Assembly (NCBI RefSeq): GCF_000758545.1
Contig: NZ_CP009279.1
Location: 6,324,001-6,388,000, forward strand
Length of the DNA stretch: 64,000 nt
Direction of reading: 5' to 3'
DNA from: Paenibacillus sp. FSL H7-0737
GTDB lineage: Bacteria; Bacillota; Bacilli; Paenibacillales; Paenibacillaceae
Below, piece by piece: positions 42,889 through 51,159 of the stretch. The notes beneath the pieces are model-generated. The model searched no databases, was not told the origin of the DNA, and worked only from the letters and a program-made list of their open reading frames with translations. The translations under genes and the position numbers were made by a program. The stretch's first letter is position 1. The number at the start of each line of letters is the position of its first letter.

Positions 42889-44595
42889 TTAGCCTTGTTT
42901 AGGAGGCTGAAATGAACTCTTCAGTGAAACGATAAGATTGAATACGAGATGTTCAGGCGCCGAATATTTGCTATCCACATTAAAATAGCCATGACGGAAG
43001 AACTGGAATTTATCCTGAGCCACGCTATCCTTAAGCGCAGGTTCAACAAACCCTTGTAGGATTTCTATGGACTTAGGATTAAGCTGATCTAAGAAGCTAG
43101 GCTCCGATTTCTCTACCGAGGAATCCAAACCTTCAACCTCCACAGCCTCATCCGCTTCTTCAGCAGAAATCAGAGGCTCGTATAGACGGAATTCCGCAGG
43201 AACCGCTTGGCTAGCTTCAACCCAGTGCAACGTACCTTTTACCTTGCGGCCTGTAAATCCACTTCCGCTCTTCGTTTCCGGATCATACGTACAATGCAGC
43301 TCCACTACCTCGCCATTCTCATCCTTAATAACCTCATTACATTTGATGAAATAAGCATGCTTCAGACGTACTTCATTACCAGGGAACAACCGGAAATATT
43401 TGTTCGGCGGATTCTCCATAAAGTCATCACGCTCAACATAAATTTCACGCGAGAACGGAATTTGACGTACGCCCATTTCCTCATTCTCTGTATTATTCTC
43501 CGCTTCAAGCCATTCTGTTTGACCTTCTGGATAATTGGTGATAACAACCTTAAGCGGTCGTAACACAGCCATAGTACGCGGTACAGTTAGCTTAAGATCC
43601 TCACGGATAAAGTGCTCCAGCATTTGCAGGTCCACCAGACCCTGACTCTTAGAGATACCCGCTTCATACACGAATTTACGAATCGCTTCCGGCGTATATC
43701 CTCTACGGCGTAGACCAGAGATCGTAGGCATCCGTGGATCATCCCAACCATCCACATGTCCTTCGTCTACAAGCAGCTTCAGCTTACGCTTACTAGTCAT
43801 CGTTTGAGCCAGATTCAGACGACCAAATTCATATTGATGAGGGACAGCTGGCATCTCACACTCCGCTACAACCCAATCGTAGAATGGACGTTGATCTTCA
43901 AATTCGAGCGAGCAAAGGGAGTGAGTAATCCCCTCAATAGCATCTTCTAACGGATGAGCGAAGGTATACATTGGGTAGATACACCATTTATCGCCTGTGT
44001 TATGGTGATGTGCATGTGTAATCCGATAAATTACAGGATCACGGAGGTTAATGTTCGGTGACGCCATGTCAATCTTGGCGCGAAGAACCTTCTCACCGTC
44101 CTTGAATTCGCCTGCACGCATACGCCGGAACAGATCCAAATTCTCTTCGATACTACGATCACGATGCGGACTGTTCTTTCCTGGTTCCGTCAGCGTTCCA
44201 CGCAATTGACGAATTTCATCCGCACTGAGGTCATCGACATAGGCTTTGCCCTTTGTAATTAATAATTCGGCACGTTTGTACATTTCCTCAAAATAATCAG
44301 ATGCAAAACGCAGCTCTTCCCATTCATAACCGAGCCACTTTACATCTTCCTGAATCGAGTTTACATATTCCGTATCCTCTTTAGCCGGATTCGTGTCGTC
44401 AAATCTTAGGTTAGTCTTGCCACCGAACTCGTCCGCCAGTGTAAAGTTAATCCAGATCGCCTTGGCATGTCCGATATGTAAATAACCGTTCGGCTCCGGC
44501 GGAAAGCGTGTGATAACTTCCTTTACTTTACCGGTACGGAGGTCTTCGGTAATAACATTCTTAATAAAATTGGAGGGGGTGCTACGGTTCTCCAC
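42889..44595 (-). CDS. glnS: Glutaminyl-tRNA synthetase
   Basis: Charges tRNA-Gln directly, 568 aa from the GTG at 44595 (MENRSTPSNFIKNVITEDL; AAAGG about 8 nt upstream). A longer frame to 44697 has no homology to the family N terminus. HIGH is in PPEPNGYLHIGHAKAI and the KMSKS variant is in MTSKRKL. The two C-terminal anticodon-binding beta-barrels are present. No YqeY fusion is present. Many Bacillota lack this gene and use GatCAB transamidation. No T-box leader is visible upstream. Confidence 0.95.
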   Translation of the reverse strand: MENRSTPSNFIKNVITEDLRTGKVKEVITRFPPEPNGYLHIGHAKAIWINFTLADEFGGKTNLRFDDTNPAKEDTEYVNSIQEDVKWLGYEWEELRFASDYFEEMYKRAELLITKGKAYVDDLSADEIRQLRGTLTEPGKNSPHRDRSIEENLDLFRRMRAGEFKDGEKVLRAKIDMASPNINLRDPVIYRITHAHHHNTGDKWCIYPMYTFAHPLEDAIEGITHSLCSLEFEDQRPFYDWVVAECEMPAVPHQYEFGRLNLAQTMTSKRKLKLLVDEGHVDGWDDPRMPTISGLRRRGYTPEAIRKFVYEAGISKSQGLVDLQMLEHFIREDLKLTVPRTMAVLRPLKVVITNYPEGQTEWLEAENNTENEEMGVRQIPFSREIYVERDDFMENPPNKYFRLFPGNEVRLKHAYFIKCNEVIKDENGEVVELHCTYDPETKSGSGFTGRKVKGTLHWVEASQAVPAEFRLYEPLISAEEADEAVEVEGLDSSVEKSEPSFLDQLNPKSIEILQGFVEPALKDSVAQDKFQFFRHGYFNVDSKYSAPEHLVFNLIVSLKSSFQPPKQG

Positions 44596-44825
44596 AGCTA
44601 TCAACCTTTCATTCTGTAGTGTTACACTACTTCTTGTATAAACATGTTTCCTACTAATATACCCGTTAACCGTAGATTGTTCAATAAAAGGGGGCACAAG
44701 GCACGGATCATTTTTTAGTGTCTTTAGACCTTTTGACTTCTGTCAGGGCGATAGAGTAGCATGATAATCATAAGAAATAATCCATAATCATACATAAGGC
44801 CTTGTGCCAAAAAGGAGGCAACCGC

Positions 44826-45374
44826 TTGTTTAATTATGTCATCGATGAAGAGCTGATGTTAAAGCCGCTACTGCCAGAGCACGCTCGGCACATGTTCGCG
44901 TTAGTAGAGCACTCACGGGAACGACTACGACAATGGCTCCCTTGGGTGGATGCCGTTACGGAACAGGCCCACACTCTAAATTTCATCAAAAATGCGGTTA
45001 AACAAAGCACTGACAATGGTGCTTTTACCGCTGGACTATGGGTTCGCGGTGAGCTCGCCGGTGTTATTGGGTATCACCAGATTGACTGGCATAACCGATC
45101 TGTTGGGATCGGCTACTGGCTGGGTGAAGGATATGAAGGTAAAGGGTATATGACCAGTGCCTGTCGGGTTCTAGTAGACTATGCACTACTGGAAATGGAG
45201 CTGCAACGTGTAGAAATTCGCTGCGCGACCGGAAATGTTTCCAGCCGGGCGATCCCGGAACGACTTGGTTTTGTCCTTGAGGGTGTGATTAGACAGTCAG
45301 AGAAACTGCCTGACGGCTACGTCAACCATGCCGTATACGGTTTATTGCGTAGTGAATGGCAGCTGCTCGGCTAA
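44826..45374 (+). CDS. RimJ/RimL-type GNAT acetyltransferase
   Basis: 182 aa from a TTG at 44826 with AGGAGG 7 nt upstream. N-terminal LMLKPLLPEHARHMFALVEHSRERLRQWLPWVD is the RimL/YdaF signature. The acetyl-CoA loop is GEGYEGKGYMTSACRVLVDYAL, and the end is NVSSRAIPERLGFVLEGVIRQSEKL. Acts on protein N termini or small amines; the closest analogy is B. subtilis YdaF. Divergent from glnS. Confidence 0.9.
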   Translation: MFNYVIDEELMLKPLLPEHARHMFALVEHSRERLRQWLPWVDAVTEQAHTLNFIKNAVKQSTDNGAFTAGLWVRGELAGVIGYHQIDWHNRSVGIGYWLGEGYEGKGYMTSACRVLVDYALLEMELQRVEIRCATGNVSSRAIPERLGFVLEGVIRQSEKLPDGYVNHAVYGLLRSEWQLLG

Positions 45375-45420
45375 GTTAGGCTAAGCAAGCAGCACATATA
45401 AGCTCATAAATAGAAATAAA

Positions 45421-45450
45421 CCTGGAAGGCACACGCCTCCAGGCTTATTT
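45421..45450. terminator. Terminator between the GNAT and MOSC genes
   Basis: CCTGGAAGGC (45421-45430), ACAC loop, GCCTCCAGG (45435-45443), then a T-rich run; the minus side is also T-rich, so it can serve both convergent genes. Confidence 0.75.
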
Positions 45451-45467
45451 TGGTTTGTAGATAGTGT

Positions 45468-46112
45468 TTAACTCTCCGGCAGGCCCAGCTGTTTTCGAAA
45501 CTTGTTCCGCACTACGGCGGAGAGAGTTTCTAGCTCCGCAAGAGCTGCCAGTGCAGCTTCCTCTTGCAGCCCTACTTGCATTAAATGTAGTACATGCGCC
45601 ACGGACGCACCGCCAGCTCCACTCTCTTTTTTGACAATCGCATCTCCTGTTGAGATCTTTCCTTCACGAAGCACACGCAAGTAAAATCCGCTATATCTAG
45701 TGTCCAGCACTTGAGCCGGGAGATCTGCCGGGCCATGCTTTTGTGAGATTTTGAAGCAAGGATAACGTGGCTGGCTGACCTGCAGCACAGTGGTACCTAT
45801 TTCGTACACATCGCCAATGCAAACATCTGTCTCTAATAAGCCGGCAGTTGTTATATTTTCTCCGAAGGCAGAGTATTCCAGTTTCTTTCCAAGCTGCTGC
45901 TCCCAGTAGGGATAATGCTCGATGGGGTAGGCACAAACTGCCTTGTCAGGGCCCCCGTGATGTTTCAGATCCGCCTGACCATCTCCGATAAAACCATTAG
46001 TATTTAACTGAACTGATCCTTCTACAGGCATTTTATAAATCCCAGTCTCCAAAGGTTTCCCCCGATAATCCACTGTTACTGGCCGCCCCACATTAAGTGA
46101 GATGATCTCCAT
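45468..46112 (-). CDS. MOSC domain protein (YiiM-like)
   Basis: 214 aa. MOSC core with DGQADLKHHGGPDKAVCAYPIEHYPYWEQQLG and GENITTAGLLETDVCIGDVYEIGTTVLQVSQPRYPCFKI; the conserved cysteine is in PRYPCFK. The C-terminal small helical extension matches YiiM/YuaD-type proteins that reduce N-hydroxylated compounds with molybdenum cofactor. It fits with moaA in the window. It overlaps the upstream acetyltransferase gene by 20 bp. Confidence 0.9.
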   Translation of the reverse strand: MEIISLNVGRPVTVDYRGKPLETGIYKMPVEGSVQLNTNGFIGDGQADLKHHGGPDKAVCAYPIEHYPYWEQQLGKKLEYSAFGENITTAGLLETDVCIGDVYEIGTTVLQVSQPRYPCFKISQKHGPADLPAQVLDTRYSGFYLRVLREGKISTGDAIVKKESGAGGASVAHVLHLMQVGLQEEAALAALAELETLSAVVRNKFRKQLGLPES

Positions 46113-46623
46113 ATCCTTCTCCTCCTGTCAGCATGCAGCACATAAAGATTTCATCCACGTATCGACCGCCAAGATAAAACTCCTCCCGCAGACGTCCCTC
46201 TTCCACAAACCCGCATTTACGATAAAAAGAAAGCGCTGATTCATTACAGGATAATACGCGTAGACGCAGCTTACGAATGGCGTTATCTGCGGCATGTTCC
46301 TTAATAGCCTCTATGAGCTGCCGGCCAATACCTAAACGTTGATAATCCGGATGAACAGCAATATTAACCTCGCACACATGCCTGTTACTCTCCATTCGAC
46401 TAGGGCAGCCAAACCCAACATATCCGCATAGCTTGTCATCCTTTAGCGCTACTAGCTGCGAACCCGGGGGAGCATTCAGTAGATAATCCTCTTGGGAACG
46501 CCACATTAATGGCCCCGGGCTAGTGTTCTCCGTCCAGATCATATGATCCAGATGAATCAGTTCCCGCACGTCTTTAATCTCTGAGAACCTTATTATAAAC
46601 CTATCCTTGTTGCTAAGTTTCAT
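46093..46623 (-). CDS. GNAT family N-acetyltransferase
   Basis: 176 aa from the ATG at 46623 (AAGGGG upstream; the frame is open to 46674). The acetyl-CoA site is VNIAVHPDYQRLGIGRQLIEAIKEHA, followed by LRVLSCNESALSFYRKCGFVEEGRLREEFYLGGRYVDEIFM, which resembles RimI/spermidine-type enzymes. Overlaps the MOSC gene at its 3' end and follows the MFS gene by 78 bp; the three probably share a transcript. Confidence 0.87.
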   Translation of the reverse strand: MKLSNKDRFIIRFSEIKDVRELIHLDHMIWTENTSPGPLMWRSQEDYLLNAPPGSQLVALKDDKLCGYVGFGCPSRMESNRHVCEVNIAVHPDYQRLGIGRQLIEAIKEHAADNAIRKLRLRVLSCNESALSFYRKCGFVEEGRLREEFYLGGRYVDEIFMCCMLTGGEGYGDHLT

Positions 46624-46700
46624 AAAGATGTACACCCCTTGCCTTGCACCTCTATAGAATTCACAGTAGATCATTTGAATCCACTATGCTCAACTCTCAA

Positions 46701-47921
46701 CTATCCCATTGACCGCTCCAATGAATTTCCTCGGCGGTTGATATACGCATGAACGATAAAGAATCCTACGGACAGCAGTGCCATCGCACATGCCAACCAT
46801 GCGGTAGGCGCTAAGCCTCCACTATCGTATAACCTACCCATTAAGTATGGTCCAATCACCCTACCGACTGCCCCCATGCCTCCACTTAGCCCTAAATAAA
46901 AAGGAGCACTGCGACCTGCATGATCCGAAATAAAGGAAGGCATGGCCGGAGATATCAGCATTTCCCCAAGCGTAGCGAGTACCATCCCAAGCACTAGACC
47001 TGAATAAGTCGGCATCCATAAAAGAACAGCATACCCACCCAAATAAAATAGAGCACTTACTGTCATTTGTGCCGTTGAGGTAGATGCGAACCAGCGTTTA
47101 ATTACTGTTACGAGCGGCTGAGCTGCAAAAATGAGAATTCCGTTAAGCGTCCAGAGAAAACCATAAGTCTTCTTAGGCCAGCCCTCAGAAATAATGAACG
47201 GAGATACCCCTGTATTCCAGATAGAGTTCCCTAATAGTAGGAACATCGAGGCAATACCCATATAAAGATAAATTCGTGTATGCCCCATTAACTTCCAGGT
47301 AGATTGTTTGTCAGGACCAGCCTTCTGGTGTTCTGCGACCTCCTGTGAAGAATCTCCTCCGACTTTCTTGAGATATACAAAAAAGAATACCGCAAATACC
47401 GCTGAAGTTACGCCGTTCATCACAAAGCTGAGCATATAAGAAATATCGGCCAAAAAACCACTTAACGCCGTACCCAGTGCTACACCAATATTATTAGCGA
47501 CATAAATAACATTAAACAGCTCTCCGCGCTGCTTCGTAAAACGAAAGCCGATAAATGCCTGAATCGCAGGTAAGGACAGTGAATTAAAGAGCCCTACCAG
47601 TCCCATCGCGACCATAAATAACGTCCAGTTGTTACTTGCTGCCGGCAAAGTGAACAGAGCAAGTGCATTCATGCCCAGCGCTCCAACAATCAGCCGGTTA
47701 ACGCCTACCTTATGATAGAGTGAGCCCCCGAGTAGTTGACCCACAATTCCTCCAACTGATTGAATAAGAATCACTAATCCGGCATCCGACATGCTGCGTC
47801 CAAGCTCATCAAAAACATACATTGTAACCAATGGCCACATCAGCGCACTACCCGTTGCATTAATAAGACTAGCAATTAAAAATATCTTAACCTCTTTAGG
47901 ATAATTCTGTAAAAACTTCAT
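46701..47921 (-). CDS. MFS transporter (multidrug-type)
   Basis: 406 aa, twelve predicted helices. Start segment NYPKEVKIFLIASLINATGSALMWPLVTMYVFDELGRSMSDAGLVILIQSVGGIVGQLLGGSLYHKVGVNR includes the G-x-L-x-D/H-K-x-G motif A form. Similar to drug-export MFS proteins of Bacillota; the substrate is unknown. First gene of a minus-strand group with a GNAT and a MOSC protein. Confidence 0.88.
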   Translation of the reverse strand: MKFLQNYPKEVKIFLIASLINATGSALMWPLVTMYVFDELGRSMSDAGLVILIQSVGGIVGQLLGGSLYHKVGVNRLIVGALGMNALALFTLPAASNNWTLFMVAMGLVGLFNSLSLPAIQAFIGFRFTKQRGELFNVIYVANNIGVALGTALSGFLADISYMLSFVMNGVTSAVFAVFFFVYLKKVGGDSSQEVAEHQKAGPDKQSTWKLMGHTRIYLYMGIASMFLLLGNSIWNTGVSPFIISEGWPKKTYGFLWTLNGILIFAAQPLVTVIKRWFASTSTAQMTVSALFYLGGYAVLLWMPTYSGLVLGMVLATLGEMLISPAMPSFISDHAGRSAPFYLGLSGGMGAVGRVIGPYLMGRLYDSGGLAPTAWLACAMALLSVGFFIVHAYINRRGNSLERSMG

Positions 47922-48306
47922 AAGTAGTGTACATCCCCTGTAATATATGTGTCATTATTCCATCCAGTATTATCCCAAAACAGGGTTCAGGGCAAGCAGA
48001 CGCATTGACGTGCTATCGTGATAAAGTCTCAGTATACTTCACCTCTTATTTAGGACTAACTTCTAACGTAGCTGAGAAAAAAGTAGCACCTTTCACGTCC
48101 GCAGTCCTCCCTATTTCTACTATCTATTTATATTTTATAGTTGCCGCTGTCTTCCGTAAAGTAGACTAAACAATAATGAAGTGTTTCGTTATTACAAAGT
48201 CGGGGTAATAGAGCCTAGAAACACTCCCCCTTTTAAAATTCGCTGTGCATCCGAATTCGTTCCCCCGAGCTCGGATACATCACGGCGGATTTTATTTGTC
48301 TATACA
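47922..48306. other. Gene-free gap between the MFS and FNT genes
   Basis: About 385 bp upstream of the MFS gene. No protein, RNA or strong palindrome is supported. It should hold the MFS promoter, but none is convincing. Confidence 0.5.
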
Positions 48307-48342
48307 GCAAAAAGCACCCCTCGACTATTCTAAGGAGTGCTC
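48307..48342 (-). terminator. Intrinsic terminator of the formate/nitrite channel gene
   Basis: Minus strand AGCACTCCT (48341-48333) pairs with AGGGGTGCT (48321-48313), then T5. Confidence 0.88.
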
Positions 48343-48354
48343 TATAAGATAGGT

Positions 48355-49182
48355 TTAGGCGTGTTTTTTTACACCGCTGCCAGACATGCTGTCTACGGAC
48401 TGAATAGATGCAGGCTCTTTGCGCAGGTAAGCCATCCAATAAGCTGCCGCAACAAAGATCGCACCGCCCGTCAAGTTGCCTAGCCATACCGGAACAAAAT
48501 TGTTGAAGTACTCTCCCCATGAAAAATAACCTTCAAAAATAGCTGCCGGAATTAAGAACATGTTGGCTACAACGTGCTGGAAGCCGATAGCTACAAAAGC
48601 CATCGTTGGGAACCAGATGCCGAGGATTTTGCCACTGAAGTTATCTGCTCCATAGGAGAGCCATACCGCCAAAGCTACGAGCCAGTTACAACCGATACCG
48701 GAAACAAATGCCGGCAAGAAGTCTGCCTCAAGCTTATGGCCTGCCATCTCCACTAATTTTTCCAAATACACACCGTCAGAGGTTAAACCAACCACGTGAC
48801 CAAAAAAGTAAGCTACAAACAAAGCTCCCGCTAGATTGCTCAGGGTAATCAATACGAGATTCTTAACCACTTCCCAGAAGGATATCTTTTTCGCCATAAA
48901 AGCAAGTGGCACAGCCATCATATTGCCTGTCAGCAGTTCTCCTCCTGCAAGCAGTACTAGAATCAATCCGACAGGGAATACAGCTGCCCCAATAAAGTTA
49001 GCGATGGATCCCCATTCATGTGGTGCGCCAGCAATGACGCGAATATCCAGTAAAAATCCGAGCGCGATAAACGCTCCTCCCAGAAAGCCCAGAATTAGTA
49101 CGGTGCTTAAAGGATTGTGCGCCTTTTTTATGCCGTTCTCGACCGTGACTGCGGCAATCTGCTGCGGTTTATTATAAGCCAT
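48355..49182 (-). CDS. Formate/nitrite transporter (FocA/NirC family)
   Basis: Pentameric channel for formate, nitrite or related anions, 275 aa from the ATG at 49182 (AAGGGG 9 nt upstream). Six helices; family features are the GGAFIALGFLLDIRV segment in helix 1 and the NLAGALFVAYFFGHV, GIGCNWLVALAVWLSYGA and FQHVVANMFLIPAA segments. Two CRP/FNR-like boxes upstream and the nearby formate-THF ligase favour formate as substrate, an inference. Confidence 0.92.
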   Translation of the reverse strand: MAYNKPQQIAAVTVENGIKKAHNPLSTVLILGFLGGAFIALGFLLDIRVIAGAPHEWGSIANFIGAAVFPVGLILVLLAGGELLTGNMMAVPLAFMAKKISFWEVVKNLVLITLSNLAGALFVAYFFGHVVGLTSDGVYLEKLVEMAGHKLEADFLPAFVSGIGCNWLVALAVWLSYGADNFSGKILGIWFPTMAFVAIGFQHVVANMFLIPAAIFEGYFSWGEYFNNFVPVWLGNLTGGAIFVAAAYWMAYLRKEPASIQSVDSMSGSGVKKHA

Positions 49183-49231
49183 GATTCCTATCCCCTTCAT
49201 CTATTTACTTAAAATTTGTTCCTTTACGACC

Positions 49232-49303
49232 ATTGTAGCGTGTCATAAAACACATTAACGTGATAATTATCACTTAATGAAAAACTAAGTGAAACTTTTC
49301 ACT
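49232..49303 (-). promoter_or_regulatory. FNT promoter with two CRP/FNR-type boxes
   Basis: -10 TACAAT at 49237-49232 without a good -35. Box 1 GTGATAATTATCAC (49260-49273) is a perfect palindrome centred about 41.5 bp upstream of the inferred start. Box 2 AGTGA-N6-TCACT (49288-49303) is centred near -70.5. These are the class II and class I positions of CRP/FNR activators, and the pattern matches the Bacillus Fnr motif TGTGA-N6-TCACA. Rex uses a related palindrome and is an alternative. Confidence 0.65.
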
Positions 49304-49395
49304 GACATGTCAAATTTAACGAAGCGCATCCATAATTACATTTGTAAGAACAGGCTCCATATTATTTTAAAGGTAAATAGTACCAGCATCAATCA

Positions 49396-49426
49396 CAAAA
49401 AACCGGAGCCATATATGGCTCCGGTT
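49396..49426 (-). terminator. Intrinsic terminator of the NADH oxidase gene
   Basis: A perfect 26-bp palindrome (49401-49426, arms AACCGGAGCCAT/ATGGCTCCGGTT) followed on the minus strand by T6. Confidence 0.92.
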
Positions 49427-49457
49427 TACCCAACTTTATTGTTCACAGGCAATTAAA

Positions 49458-50822
49458 TTATACGGTTACTGCCTCTTTGCTTGGTACTGATGTCGGTAGC
49501 GATTCGAGGCCTACTGTATTCAGGAAGTTCCAAGGCTTGTTGTAATGAGGTTGGAAGAAGAAATCGATAAAGGCAAGCTGATCGATTGTCATTTTATTTT
49601 GAATACATACAGATACTGTGTTGATCGATTGCGTCAAATCCGTCTTGGACAAGATTTGCGCTCCGAGAATGCGGCGTGTGGCGCGATCAAATACCACTTT
49701 TAATTGCACCTGCTCGAAGGTTGGCATAAATTCTGGACGGTAGTTGTCAATAATCATGGTAGTTTCTACGTCCATTCCTTCAGCCTTAGCCCCTTCTTCA
49801 GTAAGACCGGTAGCAGCGATATTATCTTCATAAATCTTAATGCCCGAAGTCCCTTGAGTACCCATATAAGGAATCGTCTCTTTCACTAAGTTACGTGCGA
49901 CCAAAGTGCCCATCCGTACGGCATTGGTTGCCAGTGGAATATAAGCGTGCTTACCTGTAGGGTTGTAATGAATCGCGCAGCTGTCACCAGCGGCATACAC
50001 ATCTGGGCAACTAGTCTGCATATAATCATTAACCAGAATTGCGCCATTTGGCAGCATATCCACTTGACCTTTTAACAGCTCAGTATTCGGACGGAAGCCG
50101 ATGCAGAGAATTACAAGATCCGCTTCATGCTCCCCTTCGCTTGTGATAACCTTGGTAACTTTGCCACCTTCACCAGCAAAAGAACTTACCTTCTCATTCA
50201 GCGCTAATTTAATACCATGATCCTTAAAGGATTGTTCGATCGGCGCAGTAAACTCTGGGTCCAAATATTTATTCAAAATACGATCTTCGCCATCAATCAG
50301 CGTAACTTGCTTTCCGTTCATTTGGAAGGCTTCCACCAACTCAACGCCGATATATCCAGCGCCTACGACTGTGATTTTATTCGCTTGTTTAGCTTTTTCT
50401 ATAATGGTATTGGAATGATCATAGTTCTTACAAAGCAAGACGCCTTCCAGCTCAATCCCTTCGAGCTTCGGTACAATCGGCCATGATCCCGTAGTCATAA
50501 TCAGCTTATCGTAGGTATCGTCAAACTCCTGTCCGGTTACCAAATTGCGAACACGCAATGTTTTGGACTTCGTATCCACAACGGTCACTTCATGACGCAT
50601 GTTGGTCTTTACACCAAGCTCAGCAAGCTTCTCAGGGGAAGAATAGAACAGCCCGTGTGGGTCCTTGACCACTCCACCTACGTATAAAGCAATTCCACAA
50701 GATAAGAAAGAAATATTATCATTACGCTCATAAACCGTAATCTCGGCTTCCGGGTGAAGCTTGGCAGTATTTACAATTGCGGCAGTTCCGGCATGGGTAC
50801 ATCCAATGACAGCTACTTTCAT
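49458..50822 (-). CDS. nox: FAD-dependent NADH oxidase / CoA-disulfide reductase-like
   Basis: 454 aa, class III pyridine nucleotide-disulfide oxidoreductase. FAD motif VAVIGCTHAGTAA at the N terminus, single redox cysteine Cys42 in FLSCGIAL, NADH motif VVGAGYIGVELVEA near residue 150, second FAD motif VYAAGDSC near 275. This fits water-forming NADH oxidase (Nox2) or CoA-disulfide reductase; the two cannot be separated from sequence. Ribosome site GAAGGAGGAAG. The upstream region carries two strong FNR-type boxes. Confidence 0.93.
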   Translation of the reverse strand: MKVAVIGCTHAGTAAIVNTAKLHPEAEITVYERNDNISFLSCGIALYVGGVVKDPHGLFYSSPEKLAELGVKTNMRHEVTVVDTKSKTLRVRNLVTGQEFDDTYDKLIMTTGSWPIVPKLEGIELEGVLLCKNYDHSNTIIEKAKQANKITVVGAGYIGVELVEAFQMNGKQVTLIDGEDRILNKYLDPEFTAPIEQSFKDHGIKLALNEKVSSFAGEGGKVTKVITSEGEHEADLVILCIGFRPNTELLKGQVDMLPNGAILVNDYMQTSCPDVYAAGDSCAIHYNPTGKHAYIPLATNAVRMGTLVARNLVKETIPYMGTQGTSGIKIYEDNIAATGLTEEGAKAEGMDVETTMIIDNYRPEFMPTFEQVQLKVVFDRATRRILGAQILSKTDLTQSINTVSVCIQNKMTIDQLAFIDFFFQPHYNKPWNFLNTVGLESLPTSVPSKEAVTV

Positions 50823-50883
50823 TATTTTCTTCCTCCTTCAAATGGACAACCTGGTTATATATTCGAATTGCTTGACTGACCAA

Positions 50884-50961
50884 ATTAGATATCTGATCAC
50901 CGATAAGTTAATTGTGATTTATTTCACTTTATAAACTGATTATATTGTGATATTTATCACA
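50884..50961 (-). promoter_or_regulatory. nox promoter region with two FNR/Rex-type boxes
   Basis: Box 1 TGTGA-N6-TCACT (50913-50928) and box 2 TGTGA-N6-TCACA (50946-50961, perfect to the Fnr consensus and near-perfect to Rex). The candidate -10 TCTAAT (50889-50884) puts box 1 about 42-44 bp upstream of the start and box 2 about 75 bp upstream, nearly the same spacing as in front of the formate channel gene. The remaining gap to 51105 shows nothing else. Confidence 0.65.
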
Positions 50962-51105
50962 TTACAAGTCTTTTCGCCTATATTCTCAGATTGTTCACAA
51001 TTTTAAGCATTTTCCGTCACTGCTGCCGATTGCGACCTCGTTAGCTTTGCCATGGGCGTAAGACATTATGTTCTGCCCCCTCAGGATATACTTTCTTATA
51101 ACGCG

Positions 51106-51144
51106 CAAAAAAAGGCTTCCCCCTAAACCAACAGGGAAAAGCCT
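51106..51144 (-). terminator. Intrinsic terminator of fhs
   Basis: Minus strand AGGCTTTTCCC (51144-51134) pairs with GGGGGAAGCCT (51123-51113), then T7. Confidence 0.9.
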
Positions 51145-51159
51145 GATCATAAACTGAGT

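Noticed and set aside
44596..44825. Possible T-box leader in front of glnS
   Set aside because: No T-box sequence (AGGGTGGNACCGCG-type) or specifier stem and no terminator between a leader and the gene start.
48241..48285. GAATTC..GAGCTCGG stretch that looks like a cloning-vector polylinker
   Set aside because: Only two restriction-site-like hexamers separated by unrelated bases; no vector sequence around it, so it is most likely chance.
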